Source of the DNA: Sphingobium sp. Leaf26
GTDB lineage: Bacteria > Pseudomonadota > Alphaproteobacteria > Sphingomonadales > Sphingomonadaceae
Direction: 5' to 3'
Length of the DNA stretch: 43,936 nt
Assembly (NCBI RefSeq): GCF_001421665.1
Contig: NZ_LMKV01000032.1
Span: 174,919 to 218,854 of the forward strand
The stretch's first letter is position 1; each line of letters begins with the position of its first letter. The notes under the pieces were generated by a model that was not told where the DNA came from, searched no databases, and worked only from the letters and a program-made list of their open reading frames with translations. Below, in pieces: positions 15,136 to 25,152 of this stretch. The translations under genes were made by a program, and so were the position numbers.

Positions 15136-18039
15136 ATGCGGAATTACCGTGTAAAATTAAGCTGCGCAGTGGCTGTCGCAGCGTTGGTGCCGGGGGTAGT
15201 GCTGGCGCAGGACGGCGAGTCGGCCGGCGCATCCGAAATCGTGGTGACGGGCACGCGCATCAAGCGACCCGATCTGGAAAGCAACAGCCCCCAGACCGTC
15301 GTCAGTGCCGAAGAGTTCCGCTATCAGGGCGCGACGACCGTCGAAGGCGTGCTGAACCGCCTGCCGCAATTCACGGCCGACGCGAACGAGAATGTGTCCA
15401 ACGGATCGGACGGCACATCCAATATCAACCTGCGCAACCTTGGCGCGAACCGCGTGCTGGTGCTGGTCAACGGCCAGCGCATGTTGCCGCAGCAGGCGAT
15501 CGACCTCAATTTCGTGCCCAGCAGCCTGGTCGAGCGTGTAGACGTCCTGACCGGCGGCGCATCGGCGGTCTATGGTTCGGACGCGCTGTCCGGTGTCGTC
15601 AATTTCGTGTTGAAGGACAATCTGGACGGTATCCGCATCGACGCCCAGACCGGCTTCTACCAGCATGACAATAACAACAGCGCGGTGCGCGGTCTGCTGG
15701 ACGACAAGGGCTATCGCAAGGCGAACGGCTCGGTCATGGACGGCGGCAAGCAGGACATCACCGTGTCGGCGGGCAAGAATTTCGCCGACGGTCGCGGCAA
15801 TATCACCGCCTATGCCGGCTACCGCCACTATGATCCGGTGCGCCAGTCGAACCGCGACGTGTCATCCTGCGCGCTGCAACAGGCCGACGACGCCGGCACT
15901 GCGCTTTTCTGCGGTGGGTCGAGCAATACGCCGATTGGCACTTTCGTTCCGCTGGAGGGTGCCTTTCAGGGGCAGACCCTGACCAACAACAAGGACGGCA
16001 CCCAGACCTTCGTCCCCTATGACAACAGCTATGCCTATAATTACGCGCCGGACAATTATTTCCAGCGTTCCGACGAGCGTATCACGGCGGGGGCCTTCGC
16101 CAAGTTCGAATTGAGCAAGGCGGCCGAAGTCTATGGCAGCTTCATGTTCATGCGTGACCATACTTTCTCGCAGGTCGCGCCCTCAGCCATCTTCCTCGGC
16201 TCGCCCTTCGCCATTTCGTGCAACAACCCGCTGGCCAGCGCCAGCCAGCTCGATACGCTGTGCGGCAGCAAGGCGGGGACTGACCAGACGGCCGACGCGC
16301 TGGTCGGTTATCGCATGTCGATCGCCCCGCGCCGCGATGACCTCAAACATACCGACTATCGCTACAGCGCCGGCGTGCGCGGCGATCTGGGCAGTGGTTT
16401 CAGCTATGACGTGAACTATCTCTACTCGCTGGTCCGCTTCAAGGAACGCTATCTCAACAATGTCGACGCGGTGAAGGCGCAGCGCGCGCTGGATGTCGTG
16501 ACCGTCAATGGCGTGCCCACCTGCCGATCGGTGGTCGATGGCACCGATCCCAACTGTATCCCGGTCAATGTGTTCTCGTCCGGCGGCGTGACTGCTGAAC
16601 AGGGCGCCTATCTCTTCACCCCCAGCAATACCTCTTCGCGCAATTCGCAGCAGGTCTTCTCCGGTACGCTGAGTGGCGACCTGGGCCAGATGGGCATTAC
16701 CAGCCCATGGGCCAGCCGGGGCGTGGGCATCGCACTCGGCGCTGAACATCGCCGCGAGACGCTGGCCTTCTTCGCCGACGATATCGCCCAGCAGGGCGGC
16801 GCCACCAATGCGGATGGCATCATCAGCGTGACCGAAGGCTATGGCGAAATCGAAATCCCGCTGATTTCCGACGTGCCGTTCGTCCGCTCGCTGACGATCA
16901 ATGGTGGCCTGCGTTACTCGTCCTACAGCAACGAACAGAAGTCGACCGGCTTCAAGTCGAAATTCAATGTCTGGACTTACAAGGGCGAACTGAGCTGGCA
17001 GCCGGTCGATGATCTGCGCCTGCGCGCCAGTTACAACCATGCCATTCGCGCGCCCAATATCGGCGAACTGTTCGCATCGCAGTCGGTGGGCAACGTCGCG
17101 GGGCAGGACCCCTGCTCCGGTTCGGACCCGGTCGCATCGGAAGCGACCTGCGCGCTCACCGGCGTTACTGCCGCCCAATATGGCAATATCGTCGAATGTC
17201 CGGCGGATACCTGCTCGGCTCTGGGTGGCGGCAATCGCAATCTGCGGCCCGAAACCGCCGATACCATCACGGCGGGGTTCGTGCTGACGCCGCGCGCGCT
17301 CCGCAACTTCTCGCTGTCGGTCGACTATTACAAGATCAAGGTGAAGGACTATATCGGCGCGCTCGACGCTTCGCTGATCATCAGCCAGTGCGCCGAAACG
17401 GGCGATGCCTATTATTGCGGCCTTTTCAACCGCGATCCCCGGTCGGGCGCGATCTTCGGCCAGAATGGCTATATCGTTTCGACCACGCTCAACACCGGCT
17501 ATCTGAAGACTTCGGGCATCGACATCACTGCCGATTACACCTTTGGCATCGGCAAGATGGGCCGGTTCAATGTCAACATGGTCGGCACCTGGTTGGCCGA
17601 GCAGGTGGCGCAACCGTTGCCGGGTCTGGGCAGCTATGACTGCAAGGGGCTGTTCGGTTACACCTGCGGCCAGCCCTCGCCCGAATGGCGCCATGTCGCG
17701 CGCTTCACTTGGATGGCGCCGAGCGACACCGTGCTCTCGCTGTCCTGGCGCCATATCGGCGGCACCAAGCTGTCGAGCCTGTCGGATAACGCATCGCTCA
17801 GCGGCACGCCCAGCGTCATCAACCGCAAGATCGACGACTATAATTATTTCGATCTGTCGCTGACCCAGTCGATCGGCAAGCAGTTGACGCTGCGGGCTGG
17901 CATGAACAACATGTTCGACAAGGATCCGCCGGCGATCGCCGCGGGCATCCTGTCCTCCTTCGGCAATGGCAACACCTATCCCGGTGTCTATGACGCACTT
18001 GGCCGCAACATCTTCATCGGTGCGACGGTGAATTTCTAA
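15136..18039 (+). CDS. TonB-dependent outer-membrane receptor, catabolic type
   Basis: This 967-residue receptor has a signal peptide (MRNYRVKLSCAVAVAALVPG...LAQ), a short TonB box region EIVVTGTRIKRPDL, a plug with RNLGANRVLVLVNGQRM and DVLTGGASAVYGSDALSGVVNFV, and a long barrel ending in FIGATVNF with terminal Phe. The GTRIKRPD start and large size mark the sphingomonad/Caulobacter receptors used for sugars or peptides rather than iron. Several Cys pairs lie in the extracellular loops. AGGGA stands before ATG 15136. A GTATAC operator upstream is shared with the GntR-permease and oxidase-peptidase promoters, so the ligand is probably a peptide or glycopeptide. Convergent with the beta-galactosidase gene. 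Confidence 0.93.
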   Translation: MRNYRVKLSCAVAVAALVPGVVLAQDGESAGASEIVVTGTRIKRPDLESNSPQTVVSAEEFRYQGATTVEGVLNRLPQFTADANENVSNGSDGTSNINLRNLGANRVLVLVNGQRMLPQQAIDLNFVPSSLVERVDVLTGGASAVYGSDALSGVVNFVLKDNLDGIRIDAQTGFYQHDNNNSAVRGLLDDKGYRKANGSVMDGGKQDITVSAGKNFADGRGNITAYAGYRHYDPVRQSNRDVSSCALQQADDAGTALFCGGSSNTPIGTFVPLEGAFQGQTLTNNKDGTQTFVPYDNSYAYNYAPDNYFQRSDERITAGAFAKFELSKAAEVYGSFMFMRDHTFSQVAPSAIFLGSPFAISCNNPLASASQLDTLCGSKAGTDQTADALVGYRMSIAPRRDDLKHTDYRYSAGVRGDLGSGFSYDVNYLYSLVRFKERYLNNVDAVKAQRALDVVTVNGVPTCRSVVDGTDPNCIPVNVFSSGGVTAEQGAYLFTPSNTSSRNSQQVFSGTLSGDLGQMGITSPWASRGVGIALGAEHRRETLAFFADDIAQQGGATNADGIISVTEGYGEIEIPLISDVPFVRSLTINGGLRYSSYSNEQKSTGFKSKFNVWTYKGELSWQPVDDLRLRASYNHAIRAPNIGELFASQSVGNVAGQDPCSGSDPVASEATCALTGVTAAQYGNIVECPADTCSALGGGNRNLRPETADTITAGFVLTPRALRNFSLSVDYYKIKVKDYIGALDASLIISQCAETGDAYYCGLFNRDPRSGAIFGQNGYIVSTTLNTGYLKTSGIDITADYTFGIGKMGRFNVNMVGTWLAEQVAQPLPGLGSYDCKGLFGYTCGQPSPEWRHVARFTWMAPSDTVLSLSWRHIGGTKLSSLSDNASLSGTPSVINRKIDDYNYFDLSLTQSIGKQLTLRAGMNNMFDKDPPAIAAGILSSFGNGNTYPGVYDALGRNIFIGATVNF

Positions 18040-18046
18040 AAGACCG

Positions 18047-18073
18047 GCTGGCCGGGGCAAGTCCCCGGCCAGC
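18047..18073. terminator. Strong hairpin after the receptor gene
   Basis: GCTGGCCGGGG (18047-18057) pairs perfectly with CCCCGGCCAGC (18063-18073) over a five-base loop. It starts eight bases past the receptor stop codon. No T run follows directly, so it may act together with the next hairpin. Confidence 0.6.
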
Positions 18074-18086
18074 AGACATAAAAAGG

Positions 18087-18117
18087 CCCGCCTGCATCGC
18101 GCGTGCAGGCGGGTTTT
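18087..18117. terminator. Bidirectional intrinsic terminator
   Basis: CCCGCCTGCA (18087-18096) pairs with TGCAGGCGGG (18104-18113) and is followed by TTTT; four A precede it two bases upstream, so it can end transcription from both the receptor and the convergent beta-galactosidase gene. Confidence 0.85.
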
Positions 18118-18137
18118 CTACACGGCGCAGGATGGGA

Positions 18138-21100
18138 TCAGCGGGCAGCGTCGATCGTGAAGCTGTAGGTCAGCGATCGCAGCGGGATGCGGAAGTTCAT
18201 ATGCGCCCGACCGTCCGTATTCCATCCGGTGTCGCCGCCCACGCCCGCCTGCGCTGCATCGATCAGCAGCGTGCCATGGTCATGCGGGTGAATGTCCGAA
18301 CTATGCGCCTGCCCCGGCGGCTTCATCGCCAGATCCGCATAGGGAAAGGCCAGCGCATTGACCGACAGCGGCTGCGCGCCGGTAATGCGCAATCCGGTGC
18401 CGGCGCCGCTCAGCGCGATCCAGCGCACGTCGCTCTTGTTCCCGGATTCCTGTGGGCGCGCATAGTCATGATACTGGTCAGCGAGGCTGCCACGCCATTG
18501 CGCGATCAGTCCGCCGCTCTTGCGATCCGCATAGGTTTCCTGCGGCCCGCGACCGTACCAGGCGACCCGATCCAGCGCGGCGGGCGTGTCGAATGCCAGC
18601 CCGACGCGCAAGGGATCGGGCAAGGTGTCGCGGATCGGATCGAAGCGCATCTTCACGCCGACCCGGCCATCGGCGGCCATGGTCCAGCGGGTTTCGACCT
18701 TGACCGATCCCACGCCCATGTCATGGCGCACGACAATGGCATTGCCCGATCGCTCGATCGCCTCGACCCGGCGATGATCGGAGAAATATTGCCACATGGC
18801 ATGGCTTTTGGGAATGCCGGCGCCGACATCATTGTCGGTCGGTGCGCGCCAGAAATTGGGCGCTCCGCCACTGAGCAAAGTCGTGCCGCCGCGTGCATAG
18901 CGCCGCACCAGACCGGTCGCGCGGTCGATTTCCAGCACGCTATTGCCGGCGGACAGGCTTAGCGTTTCCGCTGTCTCGACCGGTGCGACCGCGCCGGCGG
19001 GTGGCACGGGCAGGGCAGGGGCGTTGAGGGCGAACTGGTCCCATCCCATGACATGCCCCATCGGCAGCGTCGGCACGGCGCCCGCCCTGGTCCGTGCGCG
19101 CAGCACTAATATCCGCTCTGCCGCCAGGTTCTTCGACGCCGGCAGGGAGAGAGGGATCTGCGCGCTGCCACCCGGCGCGACGGCAGGCATGGGCAGGCTA
19201 CCACTGGCGGCGGCGATGCCGTCCTCCATCACCGTCCAGTCCAGCGTGAAGCGCGACAGGTCGATATGGTCGTGCCGGTTGAGGATGCGATAGCCGCTGC
19301 CATCCGCCACAAAGGCGATGGGCGCCTGCACCTTGGCCAGTTCATGATATTCGGGATCGGGGGTCCGGTCGGACTGGATCACGCCGTCGCCCACCGGGCT
19401 GTCGTCGCCATGAACGCCGGGCGCCTTGGGATCGGGATCATAGTCCGGTCCCTGCCCCCAATAGGGACGCCCGTCCTTGTCATGCAGCACCATGGTCTGG
19501 TCGACCCAGTCCCACACGAAGCCACCCTGCAATTTGGGATGCGCCCGCATCGCCTGCCAATAGCCCTCAAGGTCGCCCAGGCTGTTGCCCATCGCATGCG
19601 CATATTCGCACAGGATCAGCGGCTGCTTGAAGACCGGATCGCGCGCATAGTCGATCATCTTGGGCACATCGTCATACATGGGCGCGAAGATGTCGACATA
19701 GGCGTTCACCGGATGGCGCCAGCCGCTCATGCTCCAGCCGAGGAAGCTGACGAGCCGCGTCGGATCTTCCTGCTTCACCCATTTGGCCGCCGCTTCGAAA
19801 CTGTCGCCGATCCCGGTTTCATTGCCCAGCGACCAGAAGATGACGGATGGATGATTGCGGTCGCGCCGCACCATGCGCTGCACCCGGTCCAGATGCGCGG
19901 CGCGCCATGCGGGATCATTGCCCAGCAGCACGGACGGATCGTTGTTCCGCTCCTGTGAGAGGCTGAGATAGCCGTGGCTCTCGATATTGGCCTCGTCCAT
20001 GATGTAGAGGCCATATTCGTCGGCCAGATCATACCAGCGCGGGTCGTTGGGATAATGGGACGTGCGCACCGCGTTGATGTTGGCGGCCTTCATCAGCGCG
20101 ATATCCTTGCGCATCGTCGCTTCGGAAACGATGCGGAAGGTCTTGGGATCATGTTCGTGCCGGTTGACGCCGCGGATCATGATCCGCTTGCCGTTCACCC
20201 TTACCTCGCCACCGGCGATCTCGACCGTGCGGAATCCGATCCGCCGGCTGGTCGCCTCGACCAGTTTGCCCTTGTCGTCCAGCAGTTCGACCACCAGCGT
20301 GTAGAGGTTGGGCGTTTCGGCGGTCCATGCCTTCACCCCTGGCAGGCTGGCGTCCATCCTGACCGCGCCGTTGCCCGTCGCCTCGCGCACCAGCAGGCTC
20401 TTTGCGTCGTCCAGCAAGGTGGCCCGCACGCGCATCGCGGCGGGTGCGCCGCCGATCGCGACCGTCAGCCCCAGCCGCCCGTCGCGATACCCATGATCCA
20501 GCCCGGCGTCGACTGTCAGGTCACGGATATGGGTCGGTGGGGCGGCATAGAGGCTGATGCTGCGCTCTATGCCATTGACCCGCCAGAAATCCTGATCTTC
20601 CAGATAGCTGCCGTCGGCAAAGCGATAAAGTTCGATCGCCACGACATTACGCCCCGGCCTGGCGTAGCGGCTGATATCGAATTCGGCGGGTAATTTGCTA
20701 TCTTCCGAATAGCCGACCTTCTGCCCGTTGACCCAGAGATAATAGGCCGCCCCGGCCGCGCCCACGGTCAGCAGCAGCCGGCGCCCGGCAAAATGCGCCG
20801 GGATCGTCATTTCGCGCCGATAGGAGCCGACCTCGTTCAGGCCATGCGCGATCTTCGGCTGATCGCGCGGGAAGGGATAGCCGCTGCCCACGAATACCGG
20901 ACGTCCATAGCCTTCCGCCTGCCAGATGCCGGGCACCGCGATCGTGCCCCATTTGCTTGCATCAAAGTCGGGGCGGTAGAAGTCGACTGGCCGGCTTTCC
21001 GGGTTGGGCGACAGGTGGAACTGCCAGTCCCCGTCCAGCGAGAGATGATAGCGGGACCGTGCCACATCGCGCGACAGTGCGCCCGCGCGCGTCTCGAACC

Positions 21101-21248
21101 CGGCGAAGGTCGCATGCATGGCTTCCGCGCCCTGCCGGATCACGTCCGGCTGCTCCCATTCGGGCGGGCTGCTCTGCGCCGGGGCGGGAGAGAGAAGAAG
21201 GCCGGCGATCAGCGCGCCGGTCGCGCTGGAGTGCATCCACATGCGCAT
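18138..21248 (-). CDS. Exported GH2 beta-galactosidase
   Basis: This 1036-residue LacZ-like enzyme has a signal peptide (MHSSATGALIAGLLLSPAPAQ), so it works in the periplasm or outside, unlike cytoplasmic E. coli LacZ. Domains follow the LacZ order: jelly-roll sugar-binding (~65-235), immunoglobulin-like (~240-345), TIM barrel (~346-640), a second immunoglobulin-like domain and a C-terminal beta-sandwich (~760-1030). Acid/base Glu477 lies in SLGNETGIG and nucleophile Glu548 in LCEYAHAMGNS. GGAG stands eight bases before ATG 21248. It follows the alpha-galactosidase by 18 bases and is the last gene of the GntR-permease-galactosidase operon. Substrate linkage beyond beta-galactoside is unknown. 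Confidence 0.93.
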   Translation of the reverse strand: MRMWMHSSATGALIAGLLLSPAPAQSSPPEWEQPDVIRQGAEAMHATFAGFETRAGALSRDVARSRYHLSLDGDWQFHLSPNPESRPVDFYRPDFDASKWGTIAVPGIWQAEGYGRPVFVGSGYPFPRDQPKIAHGLNEVGSYRREMTIPAHFAGRRLLLTVGAAGAAYYLWVNGQKVGYSEDSKLPAEFDISRYARPGRNVVAIELYRFADGSYLEDQDFWRVNGIERSISLYAAPPTHIRDLTVDAGLDHGYRDGRLGLTVAIGGAPAAMRVRATLLDDAKSLLVREATGNGAVRMDASLPGVKAWTAETPNLYTLVVELLDDKGKLVEATSRRIGFRTVEIAGGEVRVNGKRIMIRGVNRHEHDPKTFRIVSEATMRKDIALMKAANINAVRTSHYPNDPRWYDLADEYGLYIMDEANIESHGYLSLSQERNNDPSVLLGNDPAWRAAHLDRVQRMVRRDRNHPSVIFWSLGNETGIGDSFEAAAKWVKQEDPTRLVSFLGWSMSGWRHPVNAYVDIFAPMYDDVPKMIDYARDPVFKQPLILCEYAHAMGNSLGDLEGYWQAMRAHPKLQGGFVWDWVDQTMVLHDKDGRPYWGQGPDYDPDPKAPGVHGDDSPVGDGVIQSDRTPDPEYHELAKVQAPIAFVADGSGYRILNRHDHIDLSRFTLDWTVMEDGIAAASGSLPMPAVAPGGSAQIPLSLPASKNLAAERILVLRARTRAGAVPTLPMGHVMGWDQFALNAPALPVPPAGAVAPVETAETLSLSAGNSVLEIDRATGLVRRYARGGTTLLSGGAPNFWRAPTDNDVGAGIPKSHAMWQYFSDHRRVEAIERSGNAIVVRHDMGVGSVKVETRWTMAADGRVGVKMRFDPIRDTLPDPLRVGLAFDTPAALDRVAWYGRGPQETYADRKSGGLIAQWRGSLADQYHDYARPQESGNKSDVRWIALSGAGTGLRITGAQPLSVNALAFPYADLAMKPPGQAHSSDIHPHDHGTLLIDAAQAGVGGDTGWNTDGRAHMNFRIPLRSLTYSFTIDAAR

Positions 21249-21266
21249 CTTTCTCTCTCCGCCTTC

Positions 21267-22784
21267 TTACCGTCCCTTGACCACGACCATCACCGTGCCG
21301 CGTGCCGGCACGGCATAGCTGGCAGGCAGGGCGATGGCCGTAGCGCCGGACCATTGATCCTCGACCTGCGTGATCGAGGACAGACCGGCATCCGCCGCCG
21401 TCAGGGCCATGGTCGCAGCTTCGGCGCCGCGATTGAACAGGGCCAGCGCGACGCGCCCGTCCGCCAGAGGCTTGGCCCACACCTCCAGCGAACCCTGCTT
21501 GCGCACGGCCTTGCCCTGTACGCCGCGCGCATCCTGGTCGATCGCGATGACCCGGCGGTTGGTCAGCATCGCCAGTGTCGCGGCATCCGTCTCGCGCAGG
21601 TCATGCCCCATCATCAGCGGCGCGGCGGACATCGCCCACAGCGTCATATGGGTGCGATATTCGTCGGCGCTCATCCCGCCATTGCCGATTTCCAGCATGT
21701 CGGGGTCGTTCCAGCCGTGCGGCCCGGCATGGGCGGCGTTGCCATTCTTGTCGAAACCGATCCTGGCCATCGTCTCATAATCGTCGGTAATGTCGCCGGT
21801 GGTGCGCCACAATTGTCCGCCGACATCGCGGCCCCAGCTTCCAACGTCGAAGCGGCCATATTCGCACAGCGAATAGATCATCTCCCGCCCGGTCGCCTGC
21901 AATGCCGCACCCATCTCATGGTAACTGCGCTTGACCGTGTCTGCGTCGGCATAGAACCATTCGCCTGAACAGAGATCATATTTCAGATAGTCGAAACCCC
22001 AGTCGGCAAAGCTTTTCGCATCCTGCGCGACATGGCCATAGCTGCCCTCATAGTCGGCGCAGGTGCGCGGTCCCTGCGAGCTGTAGATGCCGATCTTCAG
22101 CCCCTTGGCATGGACATAGTCGGTCAGCGCCTTCATGTCCGGGAACTTCTCGTTTGGCTGCAACACGCCGCTGGCATCGCGCTGGCCCTGCCAGCCATCG
22201 TCGATGTTGATGTAGCGATAGCCCGCATCGCGCAGGCCGCTCGACACCATCGCATCGGCCATGGCGCGCACCGTCTTGTCGTCGATATGCTCGGCGAACT
22301 TGTTCCAGCTGCTCCAGCCCATCGGCGGCGTCGCAGCCAGCCTGCTGGGAATGGGCTGGCCCATCGGTGGCAAGGCGGCGAAGCGGAAAGCGCGGGCCTT
22401 GGCATCCTTCGCCGTGCCGCGATAGCCGTCGATCGCGATCGCGCTTTCCCATATCTGTCCTTCCAGATGCGGCTTGCCGTCCTTCAGGCTGACGCTCCAG
22501 TTGCGGGTCGGATGATCGCGATCATTGATGTTGCGCGCCTCGAACAGCAGCGTCCCATCCTCGATGCGTGGATTCATCATCTCGACCGGGCCGTACCAGA
22601 GCGTCGTGACGCGCCCCTTGATCTTGGCACCCTTGCTCGTCACCTCCATCATGGTGACGCCGGGTGTGGATGGCGCCTTGTCGAACAGCCAGATGCCGTC
22701 GAAGGCGGTCCTGGCGGATGCAGGCATGGCCGCGCATAGGGCGATAGTGGCAAAGGCTGTGGCAGCAAAAAGGGCGCGCGTCAT
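21267..22784 (-). CDS. Exported GH27 alpha-galactosidase
   Basis: This 505-residue enzyme has a signal peptide (MTRALFAATAFATIALCAAMPASA), an N-terminal beta-rich domain (~27-140) of unassigned family, a GH27 barrel (~150-410) opening with TPPMGWSSWNKF, and a C-terminal beta domain. The nucleophile is Asp270 in YLKYDLCSG; the acid/base lies in GWNDPDML (Asp360/Asp362). It removes terminal alpha-galactose in the periplasm. GGAG precedes ATG 22784. It lies between the APC permease gene (56 bases upstream) and the beta-galactosidase (18 bases downstream). A pair of opposite-anomer galactosidases next to an amino-acid permease is unusual and suggests a galactosylated peptide substrate. Confidence 0.93.
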   Translation of the reverse strand: MTRALFAATAFATIALCAAMPASARTAFDGIWLFDKAPSTPGVTMMEVTSKGAKIKGRVTTLWYGPVEMMNPRIEDGTLLFEARNINDRDHPTRNWSVSLKDGKPHLEGQIWESAIAIDGYRGTAKDAKARAFRFAALPPMGQPIPSRLAATPPMGWSSWNKFAEHIDDKTVRAMADAMVSSGLRDAGYRYINIDDGWQGQRDASGVLQPNEKFPDMKALTDYVHAKGLKIGIYSSQGPRTCADYEGSYGHVAQDAKSFADWGFDYLKYDLCSGEWFYADADTVKRSYHEMGAALQATGREMIYSLCEYGRFDVGSWGRDVGGQLWRTTGDITDDYETMARIGFDKNGNAAHAGPHGWNDPDMLEIGNGGMSADEYRTHMTLWAMSAAPLMMGHDLRETDAATLAMLTNRRVIAIDQDARGVQGKAVRKQGSLEVWAKPLADGRVALALFNRGAEAATMALTAADAGLSSITQVEDQWSGATAIALPASYAVPARGTVMVVVKGR

Positions 22785-22840
22785 CGCGATCTCCTCGTTG
22801 GATCAATGAAAAACGACAATGGAAAGGGAGGGCGGGGCCG

Positions 22841-24256
22841 TCAGTTGGCCGCTTCCTCCTGCCGGGCGCCGCTGCGACTGCGGCTGTAGAAGCAGTAGAA
22901 CAGCAAGCCGATCACGTTCCACGCTCCAAAGCGGATCAGCGTGGATTCGGGCAGGCTGAACAGCAGATAGGCGCAGCCCAATATCGTCAGCGTCCCCACC
23001 ACATAGGGTTGCGGGCAACGGAACAGGCGCGGCAATTCGGGCGAACGACGGCGCAGGATCATCAGGCAGGCACCCACCGCCATGAAGGCGATCAGCGTGC
23101 CGGCATTGGCCAGTTCGGCAATTTCGTCCAGGCGGAAGATCCCGGCGACCAATGCGATCGATACGCCGGTAATCAGCGTGATGCGGGTCGGCGCGCCGGT
23201 GCGCGGGCTGATCTTGGCCAGGCTGCGCGGCAGCAAGCCGTCACGCGCCATGACGAAGAATACGCGGCTCTGGCCATACATCATTACCAGGATGACGGAG
23301 GGCAGGGCGATGACGGCGGCGAGCGCGATCAGATGCGCGGCGACCGGCTGGCCCAACTGGCGCAGCACCAGCGCCAGCGGTTCGGGCGAATTGGCAAGCT
23401 GTTGGAAGGGCAGGGCGCCAACGGCCGCGACGGCCACGCCCATATAGATGACGGTGCAGACCAGCATCGATCCGATGATGCCGATGGTCAGGTCACGGCC
23501 CGGATTCTTCGCTTCCTCCGCCGATGTGGCGACCGCGTCGAACCCGTAGAAGGCGAAGAAGACGATCGCCGCCGCCGCCATCACACCCCGCTTTTCGCCG
23601 CCGATCTCGGTGCTGGCAAAGCCATAGGGCATGAAGGGTTCGAGGTTGGTGGACTGGAAGGCGGGCAGCGCCATGGCAACGAAGATCGACAGCGCAATGA
23701 GCTTGATGATGACCAGGATGATGTTGAGCGTCGCGCTTTCGCGGGTGCCTGCGATCAGCATGCCCATCACCGCCAGCGCCACCATGACGGCGGGCAGGTT
23801 GATGAGGCCGCCGCCATGCGGGCCTACCAGCAGCATCGCGGGCAGATGAATGCCCGCCGATTGCAGCCAGCCGACCAGATAGCCCGACCAGCCGACCGCC
23901 ACGGTCGAACAGGCGAGCGAATATTCCAGGATCAGGCTCCAGCCCACGATCCAGGCGATGGTTTCGCCCATCGCGGCATAGCTGAACGTATAGGCGCTGC
24001 CCGCTGCCGGGATCAGGGTCGCCATTTCGGCATAGGCGAGCGCGGCGCAGGCGCAGACGGCGCCGGCAATGGCGAAGGCCAGGATGACGGCCGGCCCGGC
24101 GCGTTCGGCCCCCACGCCGGTCAGCGTATAGATGCCGGTGCCCACGATCGCGCCGACGCCCAAAGCGATCAGGTGCGGCCAGCTCAATGTCTTGGCCAGA
24201 CTATGCCCGGACTCGCGCCTTGCGAGTGACTCGATGGATTTGCGTGGTCCGAGCAT
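22841..24256 (-). CDS. APC-family amino acid permease
   Basis: This 471-residue inner-membrane transporter has twelve predicted helices and the APC start GVGAIVGTGIYTLTG (~34-48), with the unwound GTGIY in helix 1 that binds the amino-acid backbone. FFAFYGFDAVATSAEEAKNPGRD (~231-253) is the helix 6 and loop signature of cationic amino-acid-transporter-like APC members (YfnA/CAT group). Substrate is not fixed by sequence. GGGGA precedes ATG 24256. The GntR gene ends 19 bases upstream, so regulator and permease share a transcript that probably continues into the two galactosidase genes. The opposite strand carries an amino-acid oxidase and peptidase. Confidence 0.9.
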   Translation of the reverse strand: MLGPRKSIESLARRESGHSLAKTLSWPHLIALGVGAIVGTGIYTLTGVGAERAGPAVILAFAIAGAVCACAALAYAEMATLIPAAGSAYTFSYAAMGETIAWIVGWSLILEYSLACSTVAVGWSGYLVGWLQSAGIHLPAMLLVGPHGGGLINLPAVMVALAVMGMLIAGTRESATLNIILVIIKLIALSIFVAMALPAFQSTNLEPFMPYGFASTEIGGEKRGVMAAAAIVFFAFYGFDAVATSAEEAKNPGRDLTIGIIGSMLVCTVIYMGVAVAAVGALPFQQLANSPEPLALVLRQLGQPVAAHLIALAAVIALPSVILVMMYGQSRVFFVMARDGLLPRSLAKISPRTGAPTRITLITGVSIALVAGIFRLDEIAELANAGTLIAFMAVGACLMILRRRSPELPRLFRCPQPYVVGTLTILGCAYLLFSLPESTLIRFGAWNVIGLLFYCFYSRSRSGARQEEAAN

Positions 24257-24275
24257 GAAGTCCCCTATTATATGG

Positions 24276-24932
24276 TCATTGCGTATGGCTGGCGGCGAGT
24301 TGCGCGCGCAGGTCGTCCAGGGTGCTGGCGATATGGCTGGTCAGGAGCGCCTGTACCGCGTCGGCATTGCCGGCGAGCCAGGCATCGAGAAGCGCCTGAT
24401 GCTCCAGATGCGCACGGTCGCCGCGACCGGCCGGCGCCAGATGCGCCAGCACATAGCGTTCCGCCAGCACTTCGAGCCGCTCGACCAGTTGGGTCGTCAG
24501 CAGCCTGCCGCCCGGCCGCACCAGCGCGACATGGAATTCCCGGTTGCGCACGGCAACGGCGTTCAGGTCGTCATTGGCCGCCGCATCCAGCAGCTTGAAG
24601 GCGTCGATGGCCGCTTGCCTGTCACCTTCGGTCGTGCGCGTGCAGGAAAAGGCAGCGGCGACCGGTTCGGTCGCCAGCCGCAACAGGTAGATTTCCTCCG
24701 CCTGATCGGCCGACATGGGCCGCACGAACCAGCCACGATTGGCCTGGCTGGTCAGCAGCCCCTCATGCTCCAGCCGCGCCAGCGCCTCGCGCAAGGGGAT
24801 TTTGCTGACGCCCAGTTCGGCGGCCAGCGCATCCTGCCGAACCGGCTCGCGATCGGGCAGCTTTCCTTCCACGATCCGTTCGCGGATCACTTCAAAAATA
24901 CGTTCGGAAAGCGTGCGGACGACGATGGTCAC
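24276..24932 (-). CDS. GntR-family regulator, FCD subfamily
   Basis: This 218-residue regulator begins at GTG 24932 with GGAG about eight bases ahead. The N-terminal winged helix (~5-70: VRQDALAAELGVSKIPLREALARLEHEGLL) is GntR type, and the C-terminal all-helical FCD domain (~80-210) carries the RNREFHVAL and HQALLDAWLAGN motifs whose His and Asp residues bind metal and effector. FCD regulators answer to small carboxylic or amino acids. It leads the permease-galactosidase transcript and is divergent from the oxidase-peptidase pair. GTATAC-like sites stand before this gene, the oxidase gene and the distant receptor, so it is the best candidate for the shared regulator. HypR of Sinorhizobium hydroxyproline loci is the same subfamily. 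Confidence 0.93.
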   Translation of the reverse strand: MTIVVRTLSERIFEVIRERIVEGKLPDREPVRQDALAAELGVSKIPLREALARLEHEGLLTSQANRGWFVRPMSADQAEEIYLLRLATEPVAAAFSCTRTTEGDRQAAIDAFKLLDAAANDDLNAVAVRNREFHVALVRPGGRLLTTQLVERLEVLAERYVLAHLAPAGRGDRAHLEHQALLDAWLAGNADAVQALLTSHIASTLDDLRAQLAASHTQ

Positions 24933-24982
24933 CTGTCTGTCTCCATATTGGGCGCTGCGACGCGGGAAAAATGCGCCTCAAC

Positions 24983-25000
24983 TTGACCGTATATGGTAGA
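24983..25000. promoter_or_regulatory. GTATAT operator at the GntR gene promoter
   Basis: ACCGTATATGGT (24986-24997) is nearly symmetric, with perfect ACC/GGT arms, and lies 54 bases before the GntR start. It shares ACCGTATA with the site at 25161-25168, pointing to autoregulation. Confidence 0.5.
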
Positions 25001-25152
25001 TAATCGCCTATTGCACTGCAAAAGCGCGGCTATTGTCCGTCTGTCCGAAAATGTCACGACTCGCGCGCGCGGCGCGGCATCGGCCGGTCGCATGCTGGAG
25101 AAGGGACGAAATCGGTACATGGTCGGCTTAGGCCTTGTGCGCTATCTGCTCA